Shown piece after piece: positions 35,869 to 44,733 of a DNA stretch of 64,000 nucleotides; within the stretch, counting starts at the first letter, position 1; each line of letters starts with the position of its first letter. The position numbers and the translations under genes are program-made. The DNA lies in contig NZ_AP027058.1 in NCBI RefSeq assembly GCF_027925025.1, positions 992,001-1,056,000 on the forward strand, given 5' to 3'. A model generated the notes under the pieces. The model worked only from the letters and a program-made list of their open reading frames with translations, did not search any database and was not told the DNA's origin. Source of the stretch: Limnohabitans sp. MORI2. Lineage in GTDB: Bacteria; Pseudomonadota; Gammaproteobacteria; Burkholderiales; Burkholderiaceae_C.

Positions 35869-36601
35869 GCAGTTCGAGCTGGCTGCTTACACTGCGGTGC
35901 GATAAATGCGCCAAGGTTCTGCGGGAATGTCCTTGCGGAGACAACATGTCACCCGCATGGACTTTGACCTGAATGCCTTGCGAGGTGATGACTTGATGCA
36001 GCGATTGCATAAACCCGATGTCGCCGATGAAAGCAGCTTTTAAGCACAACTCGCCTGTCTGTGGATTGGTATATCGAATGGCGAGAGGTTGCACTTGAAT
36101 GTGATGGTCGATGGCGGCTTCAAATAAATTGGCATGAAATAGGCTGACCGAATTGCCTTCGCTGCTCGTTCCCTCAGGGAAGCCTGCCACGCAGTAACCA
36201 TGATGTAGCGCGCTAGAGACTTCATCCACCATGCGTCTGGCAGAGCTGGGTGAGCCACGGTCAACAAATACAACACCGCAGCCCTTGGCAATGCTGCCGA
36301 CAATCGGCCAACGCTTGACTTCAGCTTTTGCCACAAAGATGCTAGGGCGAATGGATTGAATGATCAGTGCATCGATCCATGACACATGGTTGGCCACCAA
36401 CATGAGGGGAGATGTGGTCTTTTCGATTTGATTCATGGCAGATTCATGAACCACTTCGACGCCCAAAATTTTCAAAGTCTCTTGAGACCATGCTTGAATG
36501 GCTTGAAGTTTTTTATCTCGGTTCATGCGTGGAAATTTGATCCACAAAATCCAAAACGCACGGCCGAAGGCATACAGGAGTCTTAAATAGCTAGTCAACA
36601 T
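35858..36601 (-). CDS. Lysophospholipid acyltransferase (PlsC/OlsA family)
   Basis: A 247-residue membrane-associated acyltransferase with the motifs NHVSWIDAL (catalytic HX4D) near residue 71, FVDRGSPSSARRM near 111 and FPEGTSSEG near 140. In a neighbourhood with olsB, the best guess is OlsA, which adds the second acyl chain of ornithine lipid; PlsC (lysophosphatidic acid) activity is the alternative. A minus-strand Pho box lies 27 bases before the ATG. Confidence 0.85.
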   Translation of the reverse strand: MLTSYLRLLYAFGRAFWILWIKFPRMNRDKKLQAIQAWSQETLKILGVEVVHESAMNQIEKTTSPLMLVANHVSWIDALIIQSIRPSIFVAKAEVKRWPIVGSIAKGCGVVFVDRGSPSSARRMVDEVSSALHHGYCVAGFPEGTSSEGNSVSLFHANLFEAAIDHHIQVQPLAIRYTNPQTGELCLKAAFIGDIGFMQSLHQVITSQGIQVKVHAGDMLSPQGHSRRTLAHLSHRSVSSQLELLNA

Positions 36602-36628
36602 AGATGCGATGAAGCATAGGTGCGATGT

Positions 36629-36645
36629 ATGACAGATTGGTGAAT
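36629..36645 (-). promoter_or_regulatory. Candidate PhoB box for the olsA-like gene
   Basis: Minus strand: ATTCAC and TGTCAT half-sites 11 bp apart. The second half is perfect and the first has one or two mismatches. It is back to back with the plus-strand box of olsB. Confidence 0.5.
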
Positions 36646-36659
36646 GTTTGATGCGCTTG

Positions 36660-36676
36660 TGTCACGAATATTTCAC
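36660..36676 (+). promoter_or_regulatory. Candidate PhoB box for olsB
   Basis: TGTCAC and TTTCAC lie 11 bp apart, 67 bases before the olsB ATG. It would drive the whole olsB-plcP-agt-hyp-lplT run. Confidence 0.6.
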
Positions 36677-36742
36677 GCAACCTTCGCGAGCAATTCACAT
36701 GCCCTGACAAGAATCAATGCATTGATTTACCAAGGAGCATCT

Positions 36743-37591
36743 ATGAAAGAACTGCCTAACCCCACCATGCCTTTGTCGTTCATCGATATGCCACGGGGGT
36801 CGCTTCATCGAAACGATCTTAACGATCAAAAAGTTTCTGTCGCAGCACAAAAAACAGAAACCCGCCCAAGCCTGATTGTTGAATGGGCTAAGCACCAGGA
36901 CGAGGTGCGTGAAGCACAGCGTCTGCGCTATGACGTGTTTGCTACGGAGATGGGTGCCCGATTGAAAGACACCATCCCAGGCCATGACATCGATCTGTTT
37001 GATGATTTTTGTGAACATCTCATCATTCGCGACGATGTGACGGAGCAAGTCATCGGCACCTACCGTGTGTTGACACCTGCACAAGCCAAGCGCATTGGCA
37101 GCACCTATTCAGATTTGGAATTTGATCTGACACGCTTGCGCCAATACCGAGAACGCATGGTGGAACTCGGTCGCAGCTGTGTACACCCTGAGCATCGCCA
37201 TGGTGGCGTGATCATGGCTTTGTGGGGCGCGTTGGCTGAATTCATGGTGCGCAACAAGCTCGATGTGATGATTGGTTGTGCCAGTATTCCCATGCTGCAC
37301 CAAGGTGTGGTGAGTGGTGAAGTGGCAGCCAGCATTTGGCATCAGCTCAAACAAACCCATTTGGCGGGTGTGGAGAACCAGGTGACTCCACGCTTGGCAT
37401 TGCCCGTGAATCAGTGGGAGGTAAACCCTGCATTTGAACCACCAGCCCTGATCAAAGGTTATTTGCGCTTGGGCGCCAAAGTGCTTGGCGCTCCTGCATG
37501 GGACCCAGACTTCAATACAGCTGACTTGCCCATGTTGATGAAGATCAACGACATGCCACCGCGTTACCGCAAACACTTCTTGGGTGCTTGA
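36743..37591 (+). CDS. olsB: L-ornithine N-alpha-acyltransferase (OlsB-like, GNAT)
   Basis: A 282-residue GNAT-fold acyltransferase of the OlsB/hemolysin-like family: REAQRLRYDVFATEMGARL near residue 55, VIGTYRVLTPAQAKRIG near 105, MVELGRSCVHPEHRHGGVI near 145. OlsB transfers a 3-hydroxyacyl chain to ornithine, the first step to ornithine lipid, a phosphorus-free membrane lipid. AAGGAG precedes the ATG at 36743. Its stop overlaps the next ATG by one base. Substrate is inferred from family. Confidence 0.85.
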   Translation: MKELPNPTMPLSFIDMPRGSLHRNDLNDQKVSVAAQKTETRPSLIVEWAKHQDEVREAQRLRYDVFATEMGARLKDTIPGHDIDLFDDFCEHLIIRDDVTEQVIGTYRVLTPAQAKRIGSTYSDLEFDLTRLRQYRERMVELGRSCVHPEHRHGGVIMALWGALAEFMVRNKLDVMIGCASIPMLHQGVVSGEVAASIWHQLKQTHLAGVENQVTPRLALPVNQWEVNPAFEPPALIKGYLRLGAKVLGAPAWDPDFNTADLPMLMKINDMPPRYRKHFLGA

Positions 37592-38361
37592 TGCATTACA
37601 GAGCCATCTTCATCTCCGATTTGCATTTGGGCACACCCGGATGTCAGGCCGATGCGTTGTTGGACTTCTTGAAAGAGAACACCAGTGACTATTTGTACTT
37701 GGTCGGTGACATCATTGATGGCTGGCAATTACGTCGCCGTTGGTATTGGCCGCAAGCACACAACGACGTGATTCAAAAACTTTTACGTAAAGCACGTAAG
37801 GGCTGCCGCGTGGTCTACGTTCCAGGTAACCATGATGAGTTTGCACGTCACTTTTTAGACCACCACTTCGGTGGCATTGAGGTGCTGGATGAGGCTGTTC
37901 ACAAAACGGCGGATGGCCGCCAGTTGTGGGTGATTCATGGCGACTATTTCGATGCCGTGGTTCAGCAAGCGAAATGGCTGGCTTATGTGGGTGACTATTT
38001 GTATGAGTTCACGCTCAAACTCAACCGCTACTTGAACAACATGCGCGGTCGTTTGGGTTTGCCGTACTGGTCGCTGTCGGCGTACTTGAAGCACAAGGTG
38101 AAAAAAGCCTTGAACTACGTGACTGACTTTGAAAATGCGGTCGCACATGAAGCCGCCAAACATGGCTATCAGGGGGTGGTGTGCGGCCATATCCATCGCG
38201 CCGAAATTCGTGATGTGAATGGAGTGTTGTATTGCAACGATGGTGACTGGGTCGAGAGCCGAAGTGCCTTGGTGGAAAACGCAGAAGGTGAGTTGTCCTT
38301 GCTTTACTGGCAAACAGAACCCATTGTTTTAGATAAACCCGAGTTAGCCAAAGCTGCATGA
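37591..38361 (+). CDS. PlcP-like calcineurin-type phosphoesterase
   Basis: A 256-residue metallophosphoesterase: SDLHLGTPGCQADALLDF, GDIIDGWQLRRRWYWPQ, PGNHDEFARH, IHGDYFD and CGHIHRAEI supply the metal ligands. The family is often labelled UDP-2,3-diacylglucosamine hydrolase, but the WQLRRRWYWPQ type includes PlcP, which cuts phospholipid head groups to release diacylglycerol during phosphate starvation. Coupling to olsB and a GT4 gene under a Pho box favours PlcP. LpxH activity remains possible. Confidence 0.83.
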   Translation: MHYRAIFISDLHLGTPGCQADALLDFLKENTSDYLYLVGDIIDGWQLRRRWYWPQAHNDVIQKLLRKARKGCRVVYVPGNHDEFARHFLDHHFGGIEVLDEAVHKTADGRQLWVIHGDYFDAVVQQAKWLAYVGDYLYEFTLKLNRYLNNMRGRLGLPYWSLSAYLKHKVKKALNYVTDFENAVAHEAAKHGYQGVVCGHIHRAEIRDVNGVLYCNDGDWVESRSALVENAEGELSLLYWQTEPIVLDKPELAKAA

Positions 38362-39419
38362 AAATTGCCCTTGTCACAGACGCATGGCGTCCTCAAATCA
38401 ACGGTGTGGTTACCACCTTGGTTGAGTTGGTTGACCAGCTCAATGCCAAGGGGCATGTCGTAGAGGTTATTCACCCAGACTTGTTCAAAACGCGCCCTTG
38501 CCCTGGGTATGCTGGAATTGATTTGGCCGTCAAACCCTATGCACAACTGGCGCGCCAGTTGGATGCGTTCCAGCCAGAAGTGATTCATGTCGCCACTGAA
38601 GGCCCACTGGGTTGGGCCGCGCGCAAATATTGCTTGAAACACAAGCTGCCTTTCACAACAGCCTTTCACACGCGTTTTCCAGAAGTTTTGAAAGCGGCAT
38701 TGCGCATCCCACTTTGGTTGGGGTACGCAATTTTTCGTTATTTCCACAAACCCTCTGCTGGGGTCTTGGTTCCCACGCAAGGCGTAATGCGTTTATTAGA
38801 CGGTTGGGGTTTCAAGAACTTACGCCGTTGGACACACGGCGTAGACATGAGCTTATTTTCTTATGCCGATACAGTGGCCAATCACCCAGCTTTAGAAGAC
38901 TTACCGCGACCAGTTGCTTTGTATGTGGGCCGTGTTTCTTACGAGAAAAACATTGATAGTTTTTTGGCCATGCCTTGGCATGGCAGCAAAGTGGTGTGCG
39001 GTGTAGGGCCACTTGAGAAAGAGCTGAAAGAAAAGTTCCACCATGTTCGTTGGTTAGGTGTGTTGCCTCGCGATGAGTTAGCACATGTGTATGCCAGTGC
39101 AGATGTGTTCACGTTTCCTAGTCGTAACGAGACGTTTGGCTTGGTCATGCTCGAAGCGATGGCATGTGGCACACCTGTGGCGGCTTATCCAGTCGATGGG
39201 CCGTTGGAAGTGTTGCACTGCAATACAGACGATTTGCATCAGTACAAAGGTGGCGTGCTGCATGAAGATTTGGCATACGCCAGTCTTGAGGCGCTGAAGG
39301 TTCCACGTTCACAAGCGCGTGCGCAAGCTTTGTCATTCAGCTGGGATGAGTCGACCCGATTGTTCGAAGAGCATGTGGTTCAAATCTTGCGTAGAAAACC
39401 AGGTCTTAGTCAGGGTTGA
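38358..39419 (+). CDS. GT4 glycosyltransferase, Agt-like (diacylglycerol glycosyltransferase candidate)
   Basis: A 353-residue GT-B fold enzyme: N-terminal LVTDAWRPQINGVVTTLVEL, VIHVATEGPLGWAA, and the C-terminal donor site RNETFGLVMLEAMACGTPVA. It resembles SqdX/MgtA/Agt enzymes that glycosylate diacylglycerol. The four-base overlap with the PlcP-like gene gives the plcP-agt pair known from phosphate-starved alpha- and marine proteobacteria. Predicted product: a glycolipid that replaces phospholipid. The sugar cannot be read. Confidence 0.83.
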   Translation: MKIALVTDAWRPQINGVVTTLVELVDQLNAKGHVVEVIHPDLFKTRPCPGYAGIDLAVKPYAQLARQLDAFQPEVIHVATEGPLGWAARKYCLKHKLPFTTAFHTRFPEVLKAALRIPLWLGYAIFRYFHKPSAGVLVPTQGVMRLLDGWGFKNLRRWTHGVDMSLFSYADTVANHPALEDLPRPVALYVGRVSYEKNIDSFLAMPWHGSKVVCGVGPLEKELKEKFHHVRWLGVLPRDELAHVYASADVFTFPSRNETFGLVMLEAMACGTPVAAYPVDGPLEVLHCNTDDLHQYKGGVLHEDLAYASLEALKVPRSQARAQALSFSWDESTRLFEEHVVQILRRKPGLSQG

Positions 39420-39422
39420 TCT

Positions 39423-39806
39423 GTGAGTCCGCTTTATTTTTTACCCAATAGTCTCAGTGATTCTGTCTTTGAGACCTATTTGCGTGACACGCATCGCTGG
39501 ATGGATTACTGCGATGTCAAAGAACAACTGCTACCAAATTTGTTCGCATCTATCGATGAGTTTGTAAAGCAACGAACCACGCGATTTACATGTGCCAATC
39601 GGTTCGAAGGGCGGTTTCCAGCGATTCATATTCAATCGCCTGTGGGGTTTGTTCCCAATTCAATTTCTATCGAATTCCCACATCGCCACGAAATTTTTGT
39701 TGTGAAGCAAGCAGAGCACGAGAGTAAGTTGCATGGATTGGAAAATTTGGAGAAACATCTACGTGTCATTCTTGTCATGGGCTTAGCGCATTGGCGAACG
39801 ACGTAA
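39423..39806 (+). CDS. Hypothetical protein of the lipid operon
   Basis: A 127-residue soluble protein I do not recognise. GTG start four bases after the glycosyltransferase stop. Sequence is mixed alpha/beta looking, with SISIEFPHRHEIFVV near residue 80 and an acidic front. No signal peptide, membrane segment or catalytic motif. Its position between the glycosyltransferase and lplT argues for a role in the same lipid process. Confidence 0.65.
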   Translation: MSPLYFLPNSLSDSVFETYLRDTHRWMDYCDVKEQLLPNLFASIDEFVKQRTTRFTCANRFEGRFPAIHIQSPVGFVPNSISIEFPHRHEIFVVKQAEHESKLHGLENLEKHLRVILVMGLAHWRTT

Positions 39807-39830
39807 AAGTTTGGGAGATGAAGCTACCGA

Positions 39831-41036
39831 ATGCCTAAAGGGTTTTATTTTTTAATGGCTGCCCAGTTCACTTCTGGACTGGCAGATAACGCTCTGCTGA
39901 TTTTGGGTATTTACTTTCTGAATGAACAAGGCTATCCGGGCTGGTGGGCGCCACTTTTAAAGTTCTCACTGACCTTGGCATATGTGCTTTTGGCGTCGGT
40001 GGTGGGCCCTGTAGCGGATGCATTTTCCAAGCGACGTGTGATGGCTGCCATGAGCGCGTTCAAAATGCTGGGGGTTCTTGCATTGTTGGCAGGCATTCAA
40101 CCTCTGTGTGCATTTGCTCTCGTAGGTCTTGCTGCATCTGTGTATGCCCCCGCCAAATACGGCATTGCGACGGAGTCCGTACCTGCTCGGTTATTGGTAC
40201 GTGCCAATGCGTGGATTGAGGTGTCGATGGTGGTATCTGTCATTTTTGGCATTGCCGCGGGCGGGGCGTTGACTGGGTTGTCCGAATCGAGCGTGCCGAT
40301 TGATGGAATGGTGCACACGCAAACCTTCATAGCCATGATGGTGATCTTGGGGGTATATGCGATTTCAGTCATGTTATTGCTAGGTTTTCAAACGATGGGC
40401 AAGCGGGGAGAAATTGTGCCGTTGACATGGCATGCAGTACACCCATCAACCTTTTGGAAATCTAACCAGCGACTCTGGCGTGATCCTTTGGGAGGTGTTT
40501 CTTTATATGTCACCACCTTGTATTGGGGCGTTGGCGCCGTGATGCAATTTGCCGTCTTGGTTTGGGCTAAAAATTCATTGAACATGCCCCTAAAGGCTGC
40601 TGCCTATTTACAAGCTTTGGTAGCGTTGGGGGTCATTGCAGGTGCGTACCTAGCTGGGCGATCATTCAAGCTCCACTCAGCCCGACAGGCCTTGCCTTGG
40701 GGATTGTTGTTGGCGGTGCTAATGCCGGTGATGGTCACCATCACAGAACTATGGATCGCGCTACCTCTTTTGCTGGCCGTTGGTGTTTCTGGCGGTATGC
40801 TGCTAGTGCCTATGAATGCCTTGTTGCAACACAGAGGTATGCAGGTGTTGAGCTCAGGTCGATCAATTGCGGTTCAAGGTTTCAACGAAAACCTATCCGT
40901 GCTCCTGATGCTGTCAGCTTACAGCGCTTTGCTGGCATTTGATGTGCCACTGACCTACATCATGGTGTTGCTGAGTGTTTTGCTGATTGGCGGGATTGCG
41001 CCGCTGTGCCTCTTGCTGTGGCGGCAGTTTCGGTAA
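39831..41036 (+). CDS. lplT: Lysophospholipid transporter LplT-like (MFS)
   Basis: A 401-residue MFS protein with about twelve helices. LplT hallmarks: FLMAAQFTSGLADNALLIL at the start, VVGPVADAFSKRRVM, and AKYGIATESVPARLLVRANAW near 110. LplT flips lysophospholipids inward for reacylation. It is usually next to or fused with Aas; here it closes a Pho-controlled lipid operon and converges head-on with a second GT4 gene one base away. It could salvage lyso-lipids or carry another lipid intermediate. Confidence 0.9.
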   Translation: MPKGFYFLMAAQFTSGLADNALLILGIYFLNEQGYPGWWAPLLKFSLTLAYVLLASVVGPVADAFSKRRVMAAMSAFKMLGVLALLAGIQPLCAFALVGLAASVYAPAKYGIATESVPARLLVRANAWIEVSMVVSVIFGIAAGGALTGLSESSVPIDGMVHTQTFIAMMVILGVYAISVMLLLGFQTMGKRGEIVPLTWHAVHPSTFWKSNQRLWRDPLGGVSLYVTTLYWGVGAVMQFAVLVWAKNSLNMPLKAAAYLQALVALGVIAGAYLAGRSFKLHSARQALPWGLLLAVLMPVMVTITELWIALPLLLAVGVSGGMLLVPMNALLQHRGMQVLSSGRSIAVQGFNENLSVLLMLSAYSALLAFDVPLTYIMVLLSVLLIGGIAPLCLLLWRQFR

Positions 41037-42230
41037 TCAGCCGATTTCAATCGCACGTTGGAAGATGGTTTCCACTTGCCCTGCAATTTCATCCCAACCT
41101 AAGTGCGTCACACTGTGTCTTGTGAACGCACGTGCTTGGTGTAAGGTTTTTGCGTCGCTGGTGATGTCTAACGCTCGTTGGATATAGGCTTGTGGCGCAT
41201 CGCTGTCGATCAGCCAGCCGTTCTCGTGGTGAGTGACGAAATCACTGGCTGCTGCACAGTCGAAGGCTAAAACTGGCGTACCACTTGCCAAGGACTCTAA
41301 GGTGACATTACCAAAGGTTTCGGTCAAGCTTGGAAACAGCAACAAGTCAGCGCTGGCGTAGAGTGTGCTTAATTGTTCGTGGGTGCACATGCCCATGAAG
41401 ATAGCATCGGGGCATTTTGATTCGATCACCGCGCGCATCGGGCCATCACCTGTAAACACCATCTTCACGGGGCGTCCCGCAGCGATGAGGGCTTGGTAGG
41501 TTTGAATAGTGAGGTCTAAGTTTTTCTCCGCAGCCAATCTGCCCACCGAAAGCAGCACCAAGGTGTCAGGCAATACGCCCCAACTGTTTCTCATGGATTC
41601 GCTTCGTTTCTCTGGGTGAAAAAGTTGGGTATCTACGCCACGCGCTACGACTTTCAAGTTTTTAAAACCCATCGTTTCGAGCTGCTGCTTCATGGCTTGT
41701 GTTGGCACCATGGTGAAGGCGGTGCGATTATGAAACTTGCGCAAGTAAGCCACGATGGGCTTACTCAGCCAGCCTACGCCGTAGTGTTGGCAGTAGCTGT
41801 GAAAGTTTGTTCGAAAATCAGACGTCACAGGCAGACGAAGGATGTGCGCGGCTTGCAGGGCTGACCAGCTCAACGGCCCTTCGGTGGCGATGTGGACCAA
41901 GTCTGGGCGCTTGGTACTCCAAGCTTTCAAAAGGGCTTTCTTACTTGGCAAACCGAGCTTGAGTTGTGGGTAGCGAGGAATCGGTAAACCGCGCAACAGC
42001 AACTCCGACCAACCCGTTTGTTCATGCCCTTCATCGTGCTTGTCTTGACGCGGGCGTATCAATTGAATAGTGTGATGACGCAAGCCTAAATGGTGAATCA
42101 GCTTGGCGAGTGTGACGGCTACCCCGTTGACTTCGGGGGGCCATGTTTCGGTCACAACTGCGATTCGTAAAAAGCGCTTCGCGGGTTCGAAGTTTTCAAC
42201 TGTGATGGGCGTGTTTGGCGATAGTTCCAT
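41037..42230 (-). CDS. Second GT4 glycosyltransferase
   Basis: A 397-residue GT-B enzyme of the same broad family as the gene at 38358: VVTETWPPEVNGVAVTLAKL, LVHIATEGPLSWSAL, LSVGRLAAEKNLDLTI and LTETFGNVTLESLASGTPVL. A paralogue rather than a duplicate, since the two are clearly diverged. A plus-to-minus divergent Pho box pair sits upstream. It may add a second sugar or make a different glycolipid. Confidence 0.85.
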   Translation of the reverse strand: MELSPNTPITVENFEPAKRFLRIAVVTETWPPEVNGVAVTLAKLIHHLGLRHHTIQLIRPRQDKHDEGHEQTGWSELLLRGLPIPRYPQLKLGLPSKKALLKAWSTKRPDLVHIATEGPLSWSALQAAHILRLPVTSDFRTNFHSYCQHYGVGWLSKPIVAYLRKFHNRTAFTMVPTQAMKQQLETMGFKNLKVVARGVDTQLFHPEKRSESMRNSWGVLPDTLVLLSVGRLAAEKNLDLTIQTYQALIAAGRPVKMVFTGDGPMRAVIESKCPDAIFMGMCTHEQLSTLYASADLLLFPSLTETFGNVTLESLASGTPVLAFDCAAASDFVTHHENGWLIDSDAPQAYIQRALDITSDAKTLHQARAFTRHSVTHLGWDEIAGQVETIFQRAIEIG

Positions 42231-42268
42231 ATCCTCATGTTGGCTGCTGAATTTAACAACTTGATGAC

Positions 42269-42285
42269 ATGACCGTTATTTGACG
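42269..42285 (-). promoter_or_regulatory. Candidate PhoB box for the second GT4 gene
   Basis: Minus strand: CGTCAA and GGTCAT lie 11 bp apart, with a further TGTCAT overlapping at 42264-42269. It ends 39 bases before the ATG. Confidence 0.5.
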
Positions 42286-42315
42286 TTTTTATTTCATATG
42301 TTGCGCAGTTGTGTT

Positions 42316-42332
42316 TGTCATCGTTTTTTCAC
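42316..42332 (+). promoter_or_regulatory. Candidate PhoB box for the Mpo1-like gene
   Basis: TGTCAT and TTTCAC lie 11 bp apart, 51 bases before the GTG start. Same two half-site variants as at olsB. Confidence 0.55.
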
Positions 42333-42382
42333 ATGACAAGCTCATGATGGCGATGTCTTTCCACACATGAGGAACATTAAAC

Positions 42383-42991
42383 GTGAAAAACTTTTTAGAA
42401 GCACTGCGCATTCAACGCTGGGATGACCATCGCTATTACCACCACTGCCGCATCAATCAATCATTGCACTTGCTCAGCGCAATTTGCTTTTTGATTTCTT
42501 ACGCTTTGTTATTTATCAATCCAGCGTGGGCTGCATTGTTGGCGTGGTTAGTGTCTATGGTGGCGCGACAGTCGGGCCATTTCTTTTTCGAGCCCTTGGG
42601 CTATGACCATGTCAACCAAGCCAGCAATGAGTTCAAAGAAGAAATCAAAGTAGGCTTTAATTTGCGTCGCAAAGTTGTGTTGCTCAGCATCTGGGTATTG
42701 CTGCCTTTAGTGATTTACTATTTCCCAGGTATGTTTGATGTTGTGCCGACGCACGAAACATGGGTTGAATTTTCTGATGCCGTGGGCTATGCGTGGTTAG
42801 CCTTAGGCGTGGCAGGTTTGTTGTTTCGCACCATCCACTTGTGCTTCATCAAGGATGTGCAAACTGGTTTGGTATGGATGACCAAAATCCTTACCGACCC
42901 ATTCCATGATGTGTACCTCTACCACAAGGCACCTCTGCAGTTGTTGCGTGGTCAACGCTTTGACCAGAACTTTCTGAACACCAGTCACTGA
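42383..42991 (+). CDS. Mpo1-like (DUF962-type) membrane protein
   Basis: A 202-residue integral membrane protein with four to five helices. Histidine-rich motifs YYHHCRINQSLHLLS and RQSGHFFFEPLGYDH resemble the Mpo1/DUF962 layout (H..p.N...H and H..fE), a fold used for iron-dependent oxidation of fatty acids in yeast. The match is by motif only, so the family call is moderate. GTG start. Its own Pho box and divergent GT4 neighbour suggest a lipid-modifying role. Confidence 0.6.
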   Translation: MKNFLEALRIQRWDDHRYYHHCRINQSLHLLSAICFLISYALLFINPAWAALLAWLVSMVARQSGHFFFEPLGYDHVNQASNEFKEEIKVGFNLRRKVVLLSIWVLLPLVIYYFPGMFDVVPTHETWVEFSDAVGYAWLALGVAGLLFRTIHLCFIKDVQTGLVWMTKILTDPFHDVYLYHKAPLQLLRGQRFDQNFLNTSH

Positions 42992-43005
42992 TCACCGCGT
43001 CATTC

Positions 43006-43042
43006 AAAAAAGCGTTCAGGTGTTAGACCTGAACGCTTTTTT
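43006..43042. terminator. Bidirectional intrinsic terminator
   Basis: AGCGTTCAGGT and ACCTGAACGCT form an 11-bp stem with a 5-base loop, flanked by A6 and T6. It separates the Mpo1-like gene from the convergent aminotransferase gene. Confidence 0.93.
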
Positions 43043-43045
43043 GTT

Positions 43046-44677
43046 TCATCGAAACAAGGTTTCTTTCAGGATACTGCGACGGATACGCTTATTGGTGAGC
43101 TCGGCTGATTGCCACCACCAGCCGTCATTTTTCATTTGTGTTGCGGCCATAACAAACCGTTGGACCACTGTTTCAAAATCTGCATCACTGTAGTTCAAGC
43201 TGAAAATCAAACGTCCTGTGCCGACCCAGCTTAAGGCCAAGCCGTGGATGCGCAGGTAGTACTGCAGCATCCAGTGGTAGCGGCTTGGCTGTGTGTAATA
43301 AATCGTCCAGACGCTGGACATATTTGCGGCTCGCAAAGGTATGTCATGGCTCTGCATGGCGTTGTTAAAGCGTTCCACACGCGCATTCCATCGCTCGTCT
43401 AGACCTTGATACAGAGCTTTGATTTCAGGAGTTTCGATTTGGTCTAAGAACGCAGCCATGGCTCCCATGACCACTGGGTGCTCTTTGAATGTACCGCGAG
43501 CAAAACAAATATCAGCTGGGCGCTCGGGACGAAACCGGTGCATCCATTCTTTTTTTCCGCACACCACGCCCACAGGAAATCCCCCACCTAAGGTTTTGCC
43601 GTAAGTCACCATGTCAGCTTTGACACCGAAATATTCTTGTGCGCCACCGTGGGCTAAACGAAAGCCTAAGAACACCTCATCAAAAATCAGCACCACACCA
43701 TTTTCGGTGCATGCTTGGCGTAATTTGTGGAGCCATGTTGTGTAGGCTTGTCGGTCGTATGCCGCTTTTCGGCTGCCGTCTACCAACGTGCTGTCTCCAG
43801 GGGCGTTGCTGTTGGGGTGCAAGGCTTGTAAGGGGTTCACTAACACACAGGCAATGTCTTTACGTTGACGAATGACATCTAAGCTTCGTTCACTCATGTC
43901 GCTGAGTGTGTAGGTTTCTCGAGGAGGCATTGGGTTGCCAGGTCCTGGCTGTACATCCTCCCACCATCCGTGGTACGCGCCACAAAAGCGCACAATGTTT
44001 TTACGTTTGGTGTGGTAACGCGCCAGTCGCACAGCCTGCATGACCGCCTCTGTGCCTGACATGTGAAATGACACTTCGTCCATGCCGGAAATTTTTTTTA
44101 GCCGTTCTGCGTTGCTTGCCACACATGGATGGTAAGCCCCCAGGGTGGGGCCTAAGGTTTGTGTTTTGGCAAGGCCCTCTGCCATGGTCTTTTTATAAAA
44201 ATCAGCACCGAACACGTTGACGCCATAAGAGCCGGTCAGGTCATAAAACGATTGACCATCCAAATCGGTGACAAACACACCCGTGGCAGATTGAAAGAAC
44301 GAACCAACCTTCAGGTGTTCTTGCACCAAGAGGCTGAATTGAAACGGCACACGGTATGCCGAAATGAATTGCATGTCCGAGATGGTTTCTCGCGCCGCTG
44401 CCGTAGCTTGAATGCTCAACGGGTGGCGCGCTTTGAGAACCTCTGCGAGTTTAAAAAATGCCTGGCGACGCGAATTCGCAACATCAAATGGCGCGTTGTC
44501 ACATTTAAAGAACATTTGATCATCAAAATGGTAGCCGGGTAGCAAACGCGCCAAACGCTTAGCCATACGCGAGTGTCCTGCCAGCGATCGATGCTTGGCG
44601 CGTGAGAGTTGCAAACGTTGGTACGCAGTGGGCACCAATGCCGCTAGTGCGCCCAAACTCATCCAAGTGGTGTTCAC
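43046..44677 (-). CDS. Class III aminotransferase with N-terminal membrane anchor
   Basis: A 543-residue PLP enzyme, longer than usual (about 430). Residues 1-25 are hydrophobic (MSLGALAALVPTAY), followed by a 100-residue helical region, then the fold-type I core: SYGVNVFGADFY, FHMSGTEAVMQAVRLARY, FCGAYHGWWEDV, IFDEVFLGFRLAHGG and the PLP lysine in MVTYGKTLGGGFPVGV. It is closest in look to glutamate-1-semialdehyde aminomutases, but heme synthesis is unlikely here. Divergent from psd. Substrate unknown; an amino-lipid head group is a guess. Confidence 0.8.
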   Translation of the reverse strand: MNTTWMSLGALAALVPTAYQRLQLSRAKHRSLAGHSRMAKRLARLLPGYHFDDQMFFKCDNAPFDVANSRRQAFFKLAEVLKARHPLSIQATAAARETISDMQFISAYRVPFQFSLLVQEHLKVGSFFQSATGVFVTDLDGQSFYDLTGSYGVNVFGADFYKKTMAEGLAKTQTLGPTLGAYHPCVASNAERLKKISGMDEVSFHMSGTEAVMQAVRLARYHTKRKNIVRFCGAYHGWWEDVQPGPGNPMPPRETYTLSDMSERSLDVIRQRKDIACVLVNPLQALHPNSNAPGDSTLVDGSRKAAYDRQAYTTWLHKLRQACTENGVVLIFDEVFLGFRLAHGGAQEYFGVKADMVTYGKTLGGGFPVGVVCGKKEWMHRFRPERPADICFARGTFKEHPVVMGAMAAFLDQIETPEIKALYQGLDERWNARVERFNNAMQSHDIPLRAANMSSVWTIYYTQPSRYHWMLQYYLRIHGLALSWVGTGRLIFSLNYSDADFETVVQRFVMAATQMKNDGWWWQSAELTNKRIRRSILKETLFR

Positions 44678-44733
44678 AGTTGATTTCCTTGTGTAAGAGA
44701 CACACCGTTGTATTCAGATTAAGTGACAAGACG

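Noticed and set aside
37591..38361. Housekeeping LpxH of lipid A synthesis
   Set aside because: Motifs fit the PlcP-like subgroup and the operon context is phosphate starvation lipids; kept only as an alternative.
44678..44733. Pho box between the aminotransferase and psd genes
   Set aside because: On the minus strand TGTCAC is followed 11 bp later only by CTGAAT, too weak to list.
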